DNA of 64,000 nucleotides from DATENM01 sp045807765 (GTDB lineage: Bacteria; Acidobacteriota; Blastocatellia; UBA7656), in NCBI GenBank assembly GCA_045807765.1, contig JBJMGU010000246.1, positions 39,192 to 103,191 of the forward strand. The letters are read 5' to 3'. The notes under the pieces are model-generated. The model was given only the letters and a program-made list of their open reading frames with translations. It was not told the origin of the DNA and searched no databases. Shown one piece after another: positions 43,010 to 53,789 of this stretch. The translations under genes and the position numbers were made by a program. Position 1 is the first letter of the stretch. Each line of letters starts with the position of its first letter.

Positions 43010-43096
43010 CTCTCACCATCCTCGGAAAATTTATCGGTCTTGCTGCGAAGACTTTATCACTTTTTGCCGCAGATTTCTCGCGCCGGCGTCGCCGCT

Positions 43097-43843
43097 TCAT
43101 CCGACCTCAAGCTGGGCAAGCAATGGGAAGTGATCCGACGCCTGCGTGACCAGGCTGTCACGAACAACTTCGCAAGCGGTTAATCGATTAGCGAAGGCTT
43201 GCGGCAGGAAAATGTAGTCAAAGCGAATGTTCGGGCCCCAGGTCGGAAAGGTGAATCCCGCGTCCGCCGGGTGCAGACTGCGGTAGCCATCCGTATACTC
43301 GGCGTCGAGCATAATCTGAATTACACGCCATTGAACCTTGCCGCCGCCGAGCCAGAGCAGCGGTAACAACCGCAACGGCAGCCGCCGCGTATCGAGTATC
43401 GCACCCGGCGCCAGCGTGTTGAAATCGCCGACCAGGGCGTGATAGCTCTGCTGGTATTGCTCGATATCTTTGAGCATTGCCCGCAATTCTCTGATCCGCC
43501 GCCACTCTGTCAAGTTGGAATGAATGGCGCTGAGGTGCAGGCCGAAGACGCGTAGCCCCGTGTTGGCGGGAACGATCTCAAGATAAGGATGACGCGTGCG
43601 CGGCGGGCGGTGCCATTCATAATGCGTGATCGGCAGCCGGCTCATGAAAGCGAGCGAATGGCCGGCGCGTGCGGCCCACACCGGCATATGAGTGTCACTG
43701 GCGAGGCGCTCGATGACGGCGGGCCGCGTCGCTTCTTGAAAGACCACCAGGTCAGGGTTGCACGACCGCACGACCGCGCTGAGATAGGCTTCCCGCCCGA
43801 CCCCGCCATAGCGGATGTTGTAACTGAGCAGCTTGAGAGGCAT
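43097..43843 (-). CDS. Endonuclease/exonuclease/phosphatase-family protein
   Basis: A 248-residue DNase I-fold enzyme: LLSYNIRYGG at the N-terminus, a metal-binding FQEATRP, LHLSAIHSN, LVGDFNTLAPG and the final ASDHFPLLAQLE give the full set of acidic and His residues. Substrate (nucleic acid, phosphoester or lipid) cannot be told. The ATG at 43843 overlaps the stop of the upstream gene (TGATG), so they are translationally coupled. Confidence 0.88.
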   Translation of the reverse strand: MPLKLLSYNIRYGGVGREAYLSAVVRSCNPDLVVFQEATRPAVIERLASDTHMPVWAARAGHSLAFMSRLPITHYEWHRPPRTRHPYLEIVPANTGLRVFGLHLSAIHSNLTEWRRIRELRAMLKDIEQYQQSYHALVGDFNTLAPGAILDTRRLPLRLLPLLWLGGGKVQWRVIQIMLDAEYTDGYRSLHPADAGFTFPTWGPNIRFDYIFLPQAFANRLTACEVVRDSLVTQASDHFPLLAQLEVG

Positions 43844-44334
43844 CACTCTTCGGGTTTTTCGATTAGGGTAAGGTAAGGCTGGCCGGCGATGTCGCCGCGC
43901 AGCGTGATGATGAACTCTCTCGACGCCTGGATGTTGACCGGGCGCCCCACCATGCGTTGCAGCTTCTCGCGCAGCGGCACCAGCACCGGGGCGATGTCGG
44001 GGTCTTTGTCGCTGAGCGGCTTCGAGTGAATTTTCGGCATGTAGAAGCCGTCCAGGATGTAGAGGTCCATGACTTTGTCGCCCACCAGCGTCAGGTCCAG
44101 GTCGCTGGTGCCCGGCCCGTCGGCATCGAACGGCGCGCCGTCGCCGTAGCGCACGCCGGTGACTGAACTGCCGCGCAGCACCGCGCCCGTGCGCTCAGGC
44201 AAAGCCACACGCAGCACGTCACAGAACTCTTCAAATCGTCGCGGGTCACCGCCGAACGCCAGCCGGATCACGCGCTCGCGCTTCTCTTCGTCGGTCATCT
44301 CGTCATTGCTTTTCGACGTTGCCTCTTCAGCCAT
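43843..44334 (-). CDS. Nucleotidyltransferase-fold protein
   Basis: A 163-residue protein with a nucleotidyltransferase-like core: LRGSSVTGVRYGDGAPFDAD followed by GPGTSDLDLTLVG (about residues 53-86), that is, G-S followed by a D-x-D pair. This pattern is found in small polymerase beta-like proteins of unknown substrate. GGAG 7 bases upstream supports the start. Coupled to the downstream endonuclease/phosphatase gene by a one-base stop/start overlap, so the two proteins probably act together on a nucleotide or nucleic acid. Confidence 0.65.
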   Translation of the reverse strand: MAEEATSKSNDEMTDEEKRERVIRLAFGGDPRRFEEFCDVLRVALPERTGAVLRGSSVTGVRYGDGAPFDADGPGTSDLDLTLVGDKVMDLYILDGFYMPKIHSKPLSDKDPDIAPVLVPLREKLQRMVGRPVNIQASREFIITLRGDIAGQPYLTLIEKPEE

Positions 44335-44521
44335 GAAAGCACTCCAGGTCAGCCAGGGTGATTACCGAATCGGAGCGCCCACTCTGATAATCCGTATCAA
44401 AGACTGTGCCACACTAGCACCGGTGGTCACACAGGGCGGGCGGTCACAACAGGGCTGAAACAAAGTCGAAGTGGAGCAGGGCAAGTTCACGTCACAACTG
44501 TAAGGGCGATGGCGCAATCGC

Positions 44522-45622
44522 TCAAGCGACTTGGTTACCGCCCTGCTTTCGCCACAGGTCGTATGGCTTTTGCGCGTCTGTGTGGAATGGCAATTCAACT
44601 TTACGCCCGCTGCCGGCGGATTGGTAAGCCGCAAACAGCGCTTCCAGCACGGCACGGCCATCGTCGCCCGTGACCAGCGGTTCAAGGTCTCGCCGCACAC
44701 AGTCAACGAAGTGGGCCATCTCTTGCGGGAAGCCGTAATTCCATGCCTCCTCATAGATCGTGAAACTCCACCCCGCGGTCGAGCCGGCTTTTTCGACCGC
44801 GTAATCATAACCCGTGCGGCTGTAGGTCAGGATCGAATTGCCTTGCAGCAGGTTGGCGTAGGCCACCCCTTCTGTCCCATGCACTTCGGCGCGATCATCC
44901 ATGCCGCCGAGCTTGGTCCAGCTCTCTTCGGCCATCGCCGTCACGCCATTTTCAAACTCAAGGATCAAGATAGCGTTGTCGTCGCCCTGCGTTTTGTCGG
45001 CGTGCAGGCCGGTTGTCATATGCGCGTAGACCGATTTGATCTTAGGCCGGCCCATCATCCAGCGAAAGAACTCGATGGCGTGGCAGCCCATGTCCATCGT
45101 CACACCGCCGCCGGCGCGATTGACGTCCCAGAAGTGCGCGGCGTGCGGCCCATCGTGCTTCTCTGACTGCTTGATGAGCAGGGGCCTGCCGAGCGCGCCC
45201 GAGTCGAGCAGTTGCTTGAGACGAATATACTTTGGCGCAAAGCAGAGTTCTTCGGCATACATCAACTTGACGCCGGCTCGGCGGCACGCCTCGATCATGC
45301 GGTCGGCTTCCGCGAGGTTCAGGCACAACGGTTTTTCCATGACGACATGCTTGCCGGCAGCAGCCGCGTCAACGGCGACCTGGCAATGCAGATCATTGGG
45401 AACACCAACGACAACCATGTCAACTTCGTCCATCTCCAGCAGCTTGCGATAATCCGTGAAGTGATGCGGGATGTCGAAGCGCCCGGCAAAGGCCGAGATG
45501 CGTTCCGGGTTGGGCGAGGCGGCGGCAAACAGCTCGGCAGCGGCGCATTGCCGCAAGGCGTCGGCGTGAATCGTCGAGATGAACTGCGAACCGATGATGC
45601 CAACTCGTACGGGCTTATCCAT
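44522..45622 (-). CDS. Gfo/Idh/MocA-family NAD(P)-dependent oxidoreductase
   Basis: A 366-residue sugar oxidoreductase: Rossmann start VGIIGSQFISTIHADAL, the EKP motif in VVMEKPLCLNLAEADRMIE with the catalytic Lys, and a C-terminal substrate domain (DRAGGGVTMDMGCHAIEFFRWMMG, with Asp and His near the active site). These enzymes reduce or oxidise sugars at one carbon. In this cluster it would reduce a 3-keto sugar back to its alcohol. Last gene of the minus-strand run that begins with subunit 3 of the GMC oxidoreductase. Confidence 0.92.
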   Translation of the reverse strand: MDKPVRVGIIGSQFISTIHADALRQCAAAELFAAASPNPERISAFAGRFDIPHHFTDYRKLLEMDEVDMVVVGVPNDLHCQVAVDAAAAGKHVVMEKPLCLNLAEADRMIEACRRAGVKLMYAEELCFAPKYIRLKQLLDSGALGRPLLIKQSEKHDGPHAAHFWDVNRAGGGVTMDMGCHAIEFFRWMMGRPKIKSVYAHMTTGLHADKTQGDDNAILILEFENGVTAMAEESWTKLGGMDDRAEVHGTEGVAYANLLQGNSILTYSRTGYDYAVEKAGSTAGWSFTIYEEAWNYGFPQEMAHFVDCVRRDLEPLVTGDDGRAVLEALFAAYQSAGSGRKVELPFHTDAQKPYDLWRKQGGNQVA

Positions 45623-45665
45623 GCTTTCTACCTTTCAAGCGAGACGGCTGACGTTAGCACTTATC

Positions 45666-46436
45666 TTATGAGTCCGGCGCCGCCTCGCGGTCATAGAAAC
45701 AGGTCACGTCGTCGTGCAGCCACAAGAATGAAGCCGGGAACGCTGTCGAGACTTGCGGCACACGCAGACGTTCAAGCGGCGTTCGTTTACTTACGCCACT
45801 GATGAGCAAGACGATCTTGCGGGCCGCCAGTATCTCGGCCATGCCGAGCGTGATGCCGTGCTCAGGCGCTCGCGCGGCGCTGCCTAACATCGAATGTTGC
45901 CTGGAGCTTTCAGCCAGCCTGGCAACGTGCGCGAAAGGTTCGAGCGCATCGGCGGGCTCATTCAAACCCAGGTGTCCATTGACGCCAATTCCCAGCACAC
46001 AGATATCAATCGATGTTTGCGCGGCCAGCAATGCGCGAACCCGCCGGCACTCGGCCTGCGCATCAGCCGGGTCGCTCTGAAAGGTTAGGTAACGATCATC
46101 TGTGATGCCGAGTGGCCCGATGAGCAGACGGCGAATGTACGCTTCACAGGTCGCCGGATCATCCATCGCCAAGCCGTTCCACTCATCGAGCTTCAAGACG
46201 CGCAAGCGCTCAAACAGTCGCGGCTCATCTTGTCGTTTGGCGCCGAGCCATTCATAACAACGGGTCGGAGTTGAGCCGGACGCGGCGCATAATAACAGGT
46301 CGGGCTGCCAGCGGATTTCTTCGATGATCAACTCGGCGGCTTCACGGCTCATCGCCTCATGATCCGTAGCCGCGCCGCGCCATTTGATGCCGCGGGCTAA
46401 TCTGTTTTTGATCTCGTTGGTTTTCGACACCGTCAT
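45666..46436 (-). CDS. Glucosamine-6-phosphate deaminase-like protein (NagB/6-phosphogluconolactonase fold)
   Basis: A 256-residue enzyme of the NagB fold: AASGSTPTRCYEWL (phosphate loop), LKLDEWNGLAMDD (catalytic Asp region), and GIGVNGHLGLNEPADA (His and Glu of the ring-opening site). Real NagB enzymes turn glucosamine-6-phosphate into fructose-6-phosphate and ammonia. Its place between a GMC oxidoreductase and a Gfo/Idh/MocA gene suggests an amino sugar or keto sugar substrate rather than housekeeping. The length is close to normal. Confidence 0.85.
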   Translation of the reverse strand: MTVSKTNEIKNRLARGIKWRGAATDHEAMSREAAELIIEEIRWQPDLLLCAASGSTPTRCYEWLGAKRQDEPRLFERLRVLKLDEWNGLAMDDPATCEAYIRRLLIGPLGITDDRYLTFQSDPADAQAECRRVRALLAAQTSIDICVLGIGVNGHLGLNEPADALEPFAHVARLAESSRQHSMLGSAARAPEHGITLGMAEILAARKIVLLISGVSKRTPLERLRVPQVSTAFPASFLWLHDDVTCFYDREAAPDS

Positions 46437-46449
46437 TCATCCGCGCGGC

Positions 46450-48126
46450 TCAGTGTTTCCCGGCGCGAAAGTTTTCAATCACGTATTCCGAAGTCCGCAG
46501 TGTGAATGCGAGTATCGATAGCGTCGTCGTTTTGTCCGTACAAGAGAGCAACACGCTGGCGTCACAGCAGTACAGGTTCGGCACATCATGGCTCTGGCCG
46601 AAGCGGTTCGTGACAAACTTTTTCGGATCATCGCCCATGCGGCAAGTGCCGGTCTCGTGCAGGCTGAAGCCCGGCGTTTCCGGGTGTTCTGCCGCGCCCC
46701 AGTACTCGCCGCCCGCCGCTTTAATCACATCGTGGCAGACGTTTTTGGCATGCTCCCACATCAGCAATTCATTCTCGCCCCACTGGAAATGCATCCGCGC
46801 CACGGGGATGCCATAGCTGTCTTTCACTTCCGGGTCTATCTCGACAAAGTTGGTCGCCGACGCGAGCGTTGGGATCTGGCAATAGAATCCTACGGGCGTT
46901 GGGTAGTAGCGTTTGATGTTGCGCTTGAAGTCAGAGCCGAAGCCTTCGAGCCGATTGGAATACCACGGATAATCGCCGCAGCCGCCATAAGGGTAGACCG
47001 AGTAGCCGCGAATGAATTTCTCTTCGCGCGGATTCTTGAGGTTCTGCCAGCGCGGCATCCATGCCACTTGCGCCGCCGAAACGTTGTCGGGAAAACTCGG
47101 CTGCCCCATCAATTGCGGCAGGTAACCGTTGCCGGTCGTGCCGTAGAGATGATCGCAGAGGTTGCGCCCCACCTGCCCGCTTGAATTGGCAATCCCTATC
47201 GGCCAGCGGTGCGATTTCGAGTTGAGCAGGATGCGCGCCGTCTCGACACAAGAAGCGGCGACGATCACTGCCCTGGCGTAGACTTCGACTTCTTGTTTCG
47301 TCTTGCGATCAACATAGGCCACGCCCGCGGCCATGCCCCGGTCATTGACGAGAATGTTTTTGGCGACGGCATCCGTTCGCAATTCCAGATGGCCGGTCTT
47401 TTCCGCCGCCGGCAACAGAAACCAGGGCGTCGAAAAGAATGAGCCGGTGTCGCAGCCTTCCGTGCAGTTGCCGCAGTAGTGGCACTTCGGGTGGCCGTTA
47501 TGATTGACGGTCAGTTGTGCGTGGCGGTCGGGCAGGTAAGGCACGCCGACCTGCTCGCAGCCGGCTTGCAGAATGTAATCAATGCAACGAAAGTTGAACG
47601 CCGGCAAGTACTCGCCATCAGGGTTGCTCGGACGGTTCTGCACCGTGCTACAGACGCCGATCATGCGCTCGACGCGGCTGTAGAACGGCGCGATCTCTTG
47701 ATAAGTCACCGGCCAATCCACGCCGAAGCCGTCCAGGCTGGCGGCGCGAAAATCGATGTCGCCCATGCGCGCCGACGAGCGCCCCCAGAAGTTCGTCTTG
47801 CCGCCGACCGCATGACAGCGCGGCCATTCCCACTGTGTCCCCGGCGCCGTCGTGTAGCTGATGCCATGTTCCCACAGGCCATCGGTGTATTCGTTCTCGA
47901 TGTGGTAATACTGGTCGCGCCGTTTGGGATCGCCAAAGCCGCGGTACTTCATGTCGTAGCTCAGCTTGTGATTGCGAAAATCTTCGGCCGGGTCGAGACG
48001 GCGGCCTGAATTGAGCGCCAGCACATTCAGCCCGGCTTCACACAGCGTTTTGATCGCCATGCCGCCGCCCGCGCCGGTGCCAATCACAATAACGTCATAG
48101 CTTTTTCTGGGCTTTTTAATCTGCAT
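46450..48126 (-). CDS. GMC-family FAD oxidoreductase (glycoside 3-dehydrogenase-like large subunit)
   Basis: A 558-residue flavoenzyme: FAD motif DVIVIGTGAGGGMAIKTL, CHAVGGKTNFWGRSS, the catalytic HETGTCRMG and DASVLLSCTDKTTTLSILA near the end. A ferredoxin-like cluster CHYCGNCTEGCDTG in the middle (about residues 219-232) is typical of the group that includes glycoside 3-dehydrogenases, which oxidise the C3 hydroxyl of sugars and pass electrons to a cytochrome. It is encoded 7 bases after its partner subunit 3. No signal peptide is seen; export would go with the Tat signal of subunit 3. Confidence 0.9.
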   Translation of the reverse strand: MQIKKPRKSYDVIVIGTGAGGGMAIKTLCEAGLNVLALNSGRRLDPAEDFRNHKLSYDMKYRGFGDPKRRDQYYHIENEYTDGLWEHGISYTTAPGTQWEWPRCHAVGGKTNFWGRSSARMGDIDFRAASLDGFGVDWPVTYQEIAPFYSRVERMIGVCSTVQNRPSNPDGEYLPAFNFRCIDYILQAGCEQVGVPYLPDRHAQLTVNHNGHPKCHYCGNCTEGCDTGSFFSTPWFLLPAAEKTGHLELRTDAVAKNILVNDRGMAAGVAYVDRKTKQEVEVYARAVIVAASCVETARILLNSKSHRWPIGIANSSGQVGRNLCDHLYGTTGNGYLPQLMGQPSFPDNVSAAQVAWMPRWQNLKNPREEKFIRGYSVYPYGGCGDYPWYSNRLEGFGSDFKRNIKRYYPTPVGFYCQIPTLASATNFVEIDPEVKDSYGIPVARMHFQWGENELLMWEHAKNVCHDVIKAAGGEYWGAAEHPETPGFSLHETGTCRMGDDPKKFVTNRFGQSHDVPNLYCCDASVLLSCTDKTTTLSILAFTLRTSEYVIENFRAGKH

Positions 48127-48133
48127 AAGCTCG

Positions 48134-48775
48134 TCAGTATTTCGGCTTCAAGTCGAGGTGAGCGCGATTGTCCGTGTGCGGGCAGGCCGGCGACGCCGTG
48201 TAATACTGCTTCAGCGCCGGAACGTCGAGTACCTGCATGCCGACGCGCGATGTATAGAACCCCATCAGCGTGTATTCGCGCATCAGGCGAAAAAATGCCT
48301 GACCGTCCTCTTCGCCGAGACGGTGGCGCTCTTTGTAGGCCAGATTACTGAGCATCTCGGTCGCCTGTTCGGCGCTGAGATCGAGAAAGTGCGCGCCGTA
48401 GAGCTTAATGGCGTGCGCGTTCATCCAGGTCAGGCCGCGACGAAACTGTGGCTGTAGCGGCGGGTCGCTTGCGACCATGAAATCGATGAACTCGCTGACG
48501 CCGGCTTCGCGCGCTCCGGGTGTGTCATCGGTCGGGATGATGATCTCGGTCAGGCGAGCGACGAGGCGGTATTCATCCATCGTGAAGAATTGCGGCTTGT
48601 AGGCTTCATTCTGTGCTGCTGACGTCGGCTTTTGCTGAATCGTGTGGACGTGTTGCCCATCAGCGGCGTGATCGTGAGCAAACGTCCACCGCTTAAATCC
48701 CGGAAACTGGCTTGCTGTCGCGGCAAGCGCGAGAATGCGCAGCACGTCGCGGCGCTCGATGCTTTGTCCCGCCAT
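48134..48775 (-). CDS. Gluconate 2-dehydrogenase subunit 3-family protein (Tat-exported)
   Basis: A 213-residue partner subunit of GMC dehydrogenases. The N-terminus has a twin-arginine-type signal (ERRDVLRILALAATASQ), and the mature part has the family region FFTMDEYRLVARLTEIIIPTDDTPGAREAGVSEFIDFMV and RRGLTWMNAHA. Subunit 3 carries the FAD subunit through the Tat pathway. Start set at 48775 because GGAGG lies 7 bases upstream. Divergent from the DUF1080 gene (149-base gap). Confidence 0.9.
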   Translation of the reverse strand: MAGQSIERRDVLRILALAATASQFPGFKRWTFAHDHAADGQHVHTIQQKPTSAAQNEAYKPQFFTMDEYRLVARLTEIIIPTDDTPGAREAGVSEFIDFMVASDPPLQPQFRRGLTWMNAHAIKLYGAHFLDLSAEQATEMLSNLAYKERHRLGEEDGQAFFRLMREYTLMGFYTSRVGMQVLDVPALKQYYTASPACPHTDNRAHLDLKPKY

Positions 48776-48924
48776 CCGTTGACCTCCGTGGAAGGCATCA
48801 CACCATAAAAGGTGAAGGAAGGCAATGCTCGCAGCGGCGCTCGACGCGGGGCATGGCAGATCGCTCGCGGTCATGTTATCTTCTGGCCGTTGCCGATCAA
48901 AACATCTTCAAAAGAGAGGACATC

Positions 48925-50007
<1,083 letters not shown>

Positions 50008-50052
50008 TCCTGGTTTGACATCAGCCCATGCTTTCGGATACCCTGAAGGCCC

Positions 50053-50832
50053 GTGAAGGGAGAAGCGATTGCGATCATCCCTGCGCGGTACGCCTCGACA
50101 CGATTGCCGGGCAAACCCCTCCTCCCCATCAAGCAAATTCCCTTGATACTGCATGTCGTTGAGCGCGCGGCGCGGGCGCAGTCCGTTTCGCGTGTAATCG
50201 TTGCGACCGACGACCAGCGCATCTTCGAAGCGGTCACGGGGTATGGCGCGGAAGCCGTCATGACCAGTCCCGCGTGCGCCTCAGGCACCGACCGCATTGC
50301 CGAAGCCGCCGCCCAGCTTGATGCCGAGATCATCGTCAACGTGCAGGGCGACGAGCCATTGATCGAGCCGGCAACCATTGATGCGGCCATCGCGCCGCTC
50401 ATCGCAGATTCACAGCTTCACATCAGCACGACGTCAGAGCCCATCACTGATGTCGAAGACGTGTTCAACCCGAACGTCGTCAAAGTGGTTACAAACCATC
50501 AGGGGTTCGCGCTCTATTTTTCGCGCTCGCCCGTGCCGCACATCCGGCCCACCCCCGGCCACACCCTGGAGCAAGCGTTGCGCATGGATGCGGGCTTGCT
50601 TCATCATTATCGTAAGCATTCGGGACTCTATGCGTACCGCGGCGAGTTCTTGCAAGCCTTTGCCCGCATGAAGCCGTCGCCGCTCGAACGCCTGGAGCAG
50701 CTCGAACAGCTGCGCGTGCTCGAACATGGTTACCCCATCCGCGTCGTCGCGGTCGAGCATCGCTCGATTGGCGTGGACACCGAGCAGGATTATCAACGAG
50801 TCAAAAGGATGATTGAGGAGGACCAGGTATGA
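50053..50832 (+). CDS. kdsB: CMP-KDO synthetase (3-deoxy-manno-octulosonate cytidylyltransferase)
   Basis: A 259-residue cytidylyltransferase that activates KDO with CTP for lipopolysaccharide. Motifs: AIIPARYASTRLPGKPLLPI (CTP loop), VVERAARAQSVSRVIVATDD, EIIVNVQGDEPLIEP and PVPHIRPTPGH. A GTG start at 50053 with GAAGG nearby; no upstream ATG is better placed. Its last 4 bases overlap the ATG of pyrG (ATGA), which makes the CTP for it, so the two are translationally coupled. Confidence 0.96.
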   Translation: MKGEAIAIIPARYASTRLPGKPLLPIKQIPLILHVVERAARAQSVSRVIVATDDQRIFEAVTGYGAEAVMTSPACASGTDRIAEAAAQLDAEIIVNVQGDEPLIEPATIDAAIAPLIADSQLHISTTSEPITDVEDVFNPNVVKVVTNHQGFALYFSRSPVPHIRPTPGHTLEQALRMDAGLLHHYRKHSGLYAYRGEFLQAFARMKPSPLERLEQLEQLRVLEHGYPIRVVAVEHRSIGVDTEQDYQRVKRMIEEDQV

Positions 50833-52529
50833 CCAAGTTTATTTTCGTCACCGGCGGCGTCGTCTCCAGTCTCGGCAAAGGGCTGGCGGCGGCGTCTATC
50901 GGCTGCCTGCTCGAAGCGCGCGGTCTGCGCGTCACCTTACAGAAGCTCGACCCCTATATCAACGTTGACCCCGGCACCATGTCGCCGTTCCAGCACGGCG
51001 AAGTCTTCGTCACCGACGACGGCGCTGAAACCGACCTTGACCTCGGCCACTACGAGCGCTACACGCACGCGCAGTTGACGCAATTGAACAACTGGACAAC
51101 CGGGCGCATCTACCTGTCGGTGATCAACAAAGAGCGGCGCGGCGATTATCTCGGCAAGACGATTCAAGTCATCCCGCACATCACCAATGAAATCAAGGAC
51201 GCGATCCGCGCTGTCGCCGATGGCCCGGATGTGGTGATCGTTGAAATCGGCGGCACCGTCGGCGACATCGAGAGCTTGCCTTTCCTGGAAGCCATTCGCC
51301 AGATGGGCAACGAGATCGGGCGCGAAAACGCTCTCTTCATCCACCTGACGCTGGTGCCTTATATCGCCGCGTCGGGCGAGCTGAAGACCAAGCCGACGCA
51401 GCATTCGGTTAAAGAGCTGCGCGAGATTGGTATTCAGCCCGACCTGCTCTTGTGCCGCTGCGACCGCCCGCTGCCGCACGATATGAAGGCGAAGATCGCT
51501 CTGTTCTGTAACGTCCGCGAAAACGAAGTCATCACCGCGCAGGACGTGCCGACGATCTATGAAGTGCCGCTGATGTTTGCGCACCAGAGCCTGGATGACA
51601 TGATCGTCAAGAAGCTTCAACTGTCCGCCGGCGAGCGCAACCTGACGAAATGGACGGAGCTGGTCGAAACCGTCAAGAACCCTGACGCGACGGTGAGCAT
51701 CGGCATCGTCGGCAAATACGTCGAGCTGGAAGATTCGTACAAGAGCCTGCACGAAGCCCTGGTACATGGCGGCGTTGCCAATCGCTTGCGCGTGCAAGTG
51801 CGCTGGCTTGAATCCGACGAGCTGATGGACGACCCAAACTGGGAAGACCGCTTGCGCGACTTTGACGCGATCCTGGTGCCGGGCGGCTTCGGCAAGCGCG
51901 GCATTTCGGGGATGCTGCGGGCGATCAATTATGCGCGCCGCGAGCAGACTCCGTACTTTGGCATCTGTCTCGGCATGCAATGTCTGACGATTGAATTCGC
52001 CCGCAACGTCGCCGGCCTCGATGGCGCCGATTCGACCGAATTTGATGACGACACGCCGCACCCGGTGATCTTCAAGCTGCGCGATTTGATCGGCGTCGAG
52101 CAGATGGGTGGCACGATGCGACTCGGCGCGTATCCCTGTAATCTGAAGCAAGGGTCGCTGGCGGCGCAAATTTATGGCGCGCCCGAAATCAGCGAGCGCC
52201 ACCGTCACCGCTACGAGTTCAACCCGCGCTATGAAGATGAGCTTGGCGGGCACGGGCTGGTCTTCTCCGGCAAATCGCCCGACGGCAAGTTCATCGAGAT
52301 TGTCGAGTTGCCTGACCATCCGTGGTTTCTGGGCTGCCAGTTTCACCCGGAGTTCAAATCGAAGCCGCTCGACCCGCATCCCTTGTTCGTGTCGTTCGTG
52401 AAAGCGGCGTATGAACATCGCCTGCGCGACGAAGCGAGCAACGACCCGGAAGAAGACACGGCCCTGGCCCGCGAAGCGACAGCCGATGATCGCGGCTGGA
52501 AGCTCAACGCTTCGGGCAGCGAATCATAA
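50829..52529 (+). CDS. pyrG: CTP synthase
   Basis: A 566-residue enzyme that makes CTP from UTP, ATP and glutamine. N-terminal amidoligase domain: KFIFVTGGVVSSLGKGLAAAS, LQKLDPYINVDPGTMSPFQHGEVFV, then a glutaminase domain with nucleophile Cys in YFGICLGMQCLTIEFARN and the catalytic HPE in GCQFHPEFKSKP. Slightly longer than the usual 545 because of a charged tail. GAGGAGGACC lies upstream of the ATG. Coupled to kdsB by a 4-base overlap. Confidence 0.98.
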   Translation: MTKFIFVTGGVVSSLGKGLAAASIGCLLEARGLRVTLQKLDPYINVDPGTMSPFQHGEVFVTDDGAETDLDLGHYERYTHAQLTQLNNWTTGRIYLSVINKERRGDYLGKTIQVIPHITNEIKDAIRAVADGPDVVIVEIGGTVGDIESLPFLEAIRQMGNEIGRENALFIHLTLVPYIAASGELKTKPTQHSVKELREIGIQPDLLLCRCDRPLPHDMKAKIALFCNVRENEVITAQDVPTIYEVPLMFAHQSLDDMIVKKLQLSAGERNLTKWTELVETVKNPDATVSIGIVGKYVELEDSYKSLHEALVHGGVANRLRVQVRWLESDELMDDPNWEDRLRDFDAILVPGGFGKRGISGMLRAINYARREQTPYFGICLGMQCLTIEFARNVAGLDGADSTEFDDDTPHPVIFKLRDLIGVEQMGGTMRLGAYPCNLKQGSLAAQIYGAPEISERHRHRYEFNPRYEDELGGHGLVFSGKSPDGKFIEIVELPDHPWFLGCQFHPEFKSKPLDPHPLFVSFVKAAYEHRLRDEASNDPEEDTALAREATADDRGWKLNASGSES

Positions 52530-52617
52530 AGCGGTTCATGTAACGCTAGGCGGTTAGATGGCGTGAGACCCTGCGCAACCGAACAGATTGCGCCACACTT
52601 CAAGGAGCAAAACAATT

Positions 52618-53145
52618 ATGTCCGTTTCATTCATCGGTCGGCCAGAGCCAACCGAGCATGCCGAATACTATGGCCGCTACATCGGTCTGGTGCCTGAAGC
52701 TGATCTCTGCGCGGCGATGCAAGCGCAGACCGAAGCGACGCTGGCATTCCTGCGGGCGCTTCCCGCCGACGCGGGCGAGCAGCGTTACGCGCCGGGCAAG
52801 TGGAGCATCAAGGAAGTCATCGGCCACATGACCGACGCCGAGCGGGTCTTCGGGCTGCGGGCGCTATTTTTCGCGCGCCTTGACCCGGCAGCGCTGCCGG
52901 GATTTGAGCAGGACGATTGGGTGAAGGCCGCGAGCTTTGATGCCGCGCCGCTTGCTGAGCTGATCGATGAGTTTGAGCATGTGCGGCGCGGCAGTCACTA
53001 CTTCTTCAAGCACCTTGCGCCGGAAGCCTGGCTGCGGCGCGGCACGGCGAGCGGCTATGAGTTCACGGTGCGGGCGCTCGGCTATGCGATGGTCGGCCAC
53101 GAACGCTACCACCTGGATATTCTACGAACCCGCTACCTTGTTTAG
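52618..53145 (+). CDS. DinB-family putative metal-dependent protein
   Basis: A 175-residue four-helix DinB-like protein: KWSIKEVIGHMTDAERVFGLRAL and GYAMVGHERYHLDIL provide the expected His residues for a metal site. Homologues are often thiol-linked transferases. AAGGAG lies 10 bases before the ATG. Convergent with the PH-domain gene; a hairpin lies between. Confidence 0.85.
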   Translation: MSVSFIGRPEPTEHAEYYGRYIGLVPEADLCAAMQAQTEATLAFLRALPADAGEQRYAPGKWSIKEVIGHMTDAERVFGLRALFFARLDPAALPGFEQDDWVKAASFDAAPLAELIDEFEHVRRGSHYFFKHLAPEAWLRRGTASGYEFTVRALGYAMVGHERYHLDILRTRYLV

Positions 53146-53149
53146 CGGC

Positions 53150-53192
53150 GCCCATTGATCGCCTCTAAACAACCGGCGATGGGCTTATTCTT
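53150..53192. terminator. Hairpin between convergent genes
   Basis: GCCCAT (53150-53155) and CGCC pair with GGCG and ATGGGC (53179-53184) around a loop, followed by TTATTCTTT on the plus strand. The 5' arm has a 4-base bulge. Confidence 0.4.
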
Positions 53193-53789
53193 TCAGAACG
53201 GACTGAAGCCGCGGCTGGCCGGGTCTTCCGCCGGTCTGTCTGCGTCCGCCTGTTTGAAGGTGTCAAGCAGCAGCCGTTCGACGCGCCGCGCTTCGGTGAT
53301 GCCGGTGAAGCCGATGCGCTGGGTATTGCGATTGATGGTCGCCGTCGCAAACATCACATCACCTTTGCCGTTGCTTCGTTCGGTGCGCTCGATCAGCCCG
53401 ATGTCGGGCGCGGCAAAGGATTGAATCTTGCGGGCGCGCACGCCAGAGATAATCATTGCGCGGCGGTTGCTGAGGACATAAACCATGCCCTGCGCTCGGC
53501 GGTAAGCCCAGTAAGGCGACAATAGCATGCCAATCCCGACCAGCACGAATGGCACGCCGAACAGGCCGAAGAGTGACTGCCAGCCGATCTGCCTTTCGCC
53601 CCAGAAGAGTCCCGACGCGGCGCCCGTCCAGAAGAGCGCGAAGGCCGTCCACGGAATGCCGAAAAGCATGATCGCCAGGCCGCCGAGAATTTGCCGCTTC
53701 GGGTCGGGCCGGCCATACCAGAGCAAGCGCTCGCCCGCGTCGAGCTGCGACTGCGCCGTCTGCTGCGCTTCATAGTCAACATTCATCAT
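53193..53789 (-). CDS. Membrane protein with PH-like domain
   Basis: A 198-residue protein: a soluble start with GERLLWYGRPDP, two hydrophobic helices (ILGGLAIMLFGIPWTAFALFWTG and LFGLFGVPFVLVGIGMLLSPYWAY), then a bacterial PH-like domain (GMVYVLSNRRAMIISGVRAR and FTGITEARRVERLLLD). Function unknown. Both ATG codons at the start are possible. Confidence 0.78.
   Translation of the reverse strand: MMNVDYEAQQTAQSQLDAGERLLWYGRPDPKRQILGGLAIMLFGIPWTAFALFWTGAASGLFWGERQIGWQSLFGLFGVPFVLVGIGMLLSPYWAYRRAQGMVYVLSNRRAMIISGVRARKIQSFAAPDIGLIERTERSNGKGDVMFATATINRNTQRIGFTGITEARRVERLLLDTFKQADADRPAEDPASRGFSPF

Noticed and set aside
50937..52418. 493-codon minus-strand ORF
   Set aside because: Antisense to pyrG, a strongly conserved gene; no domain.
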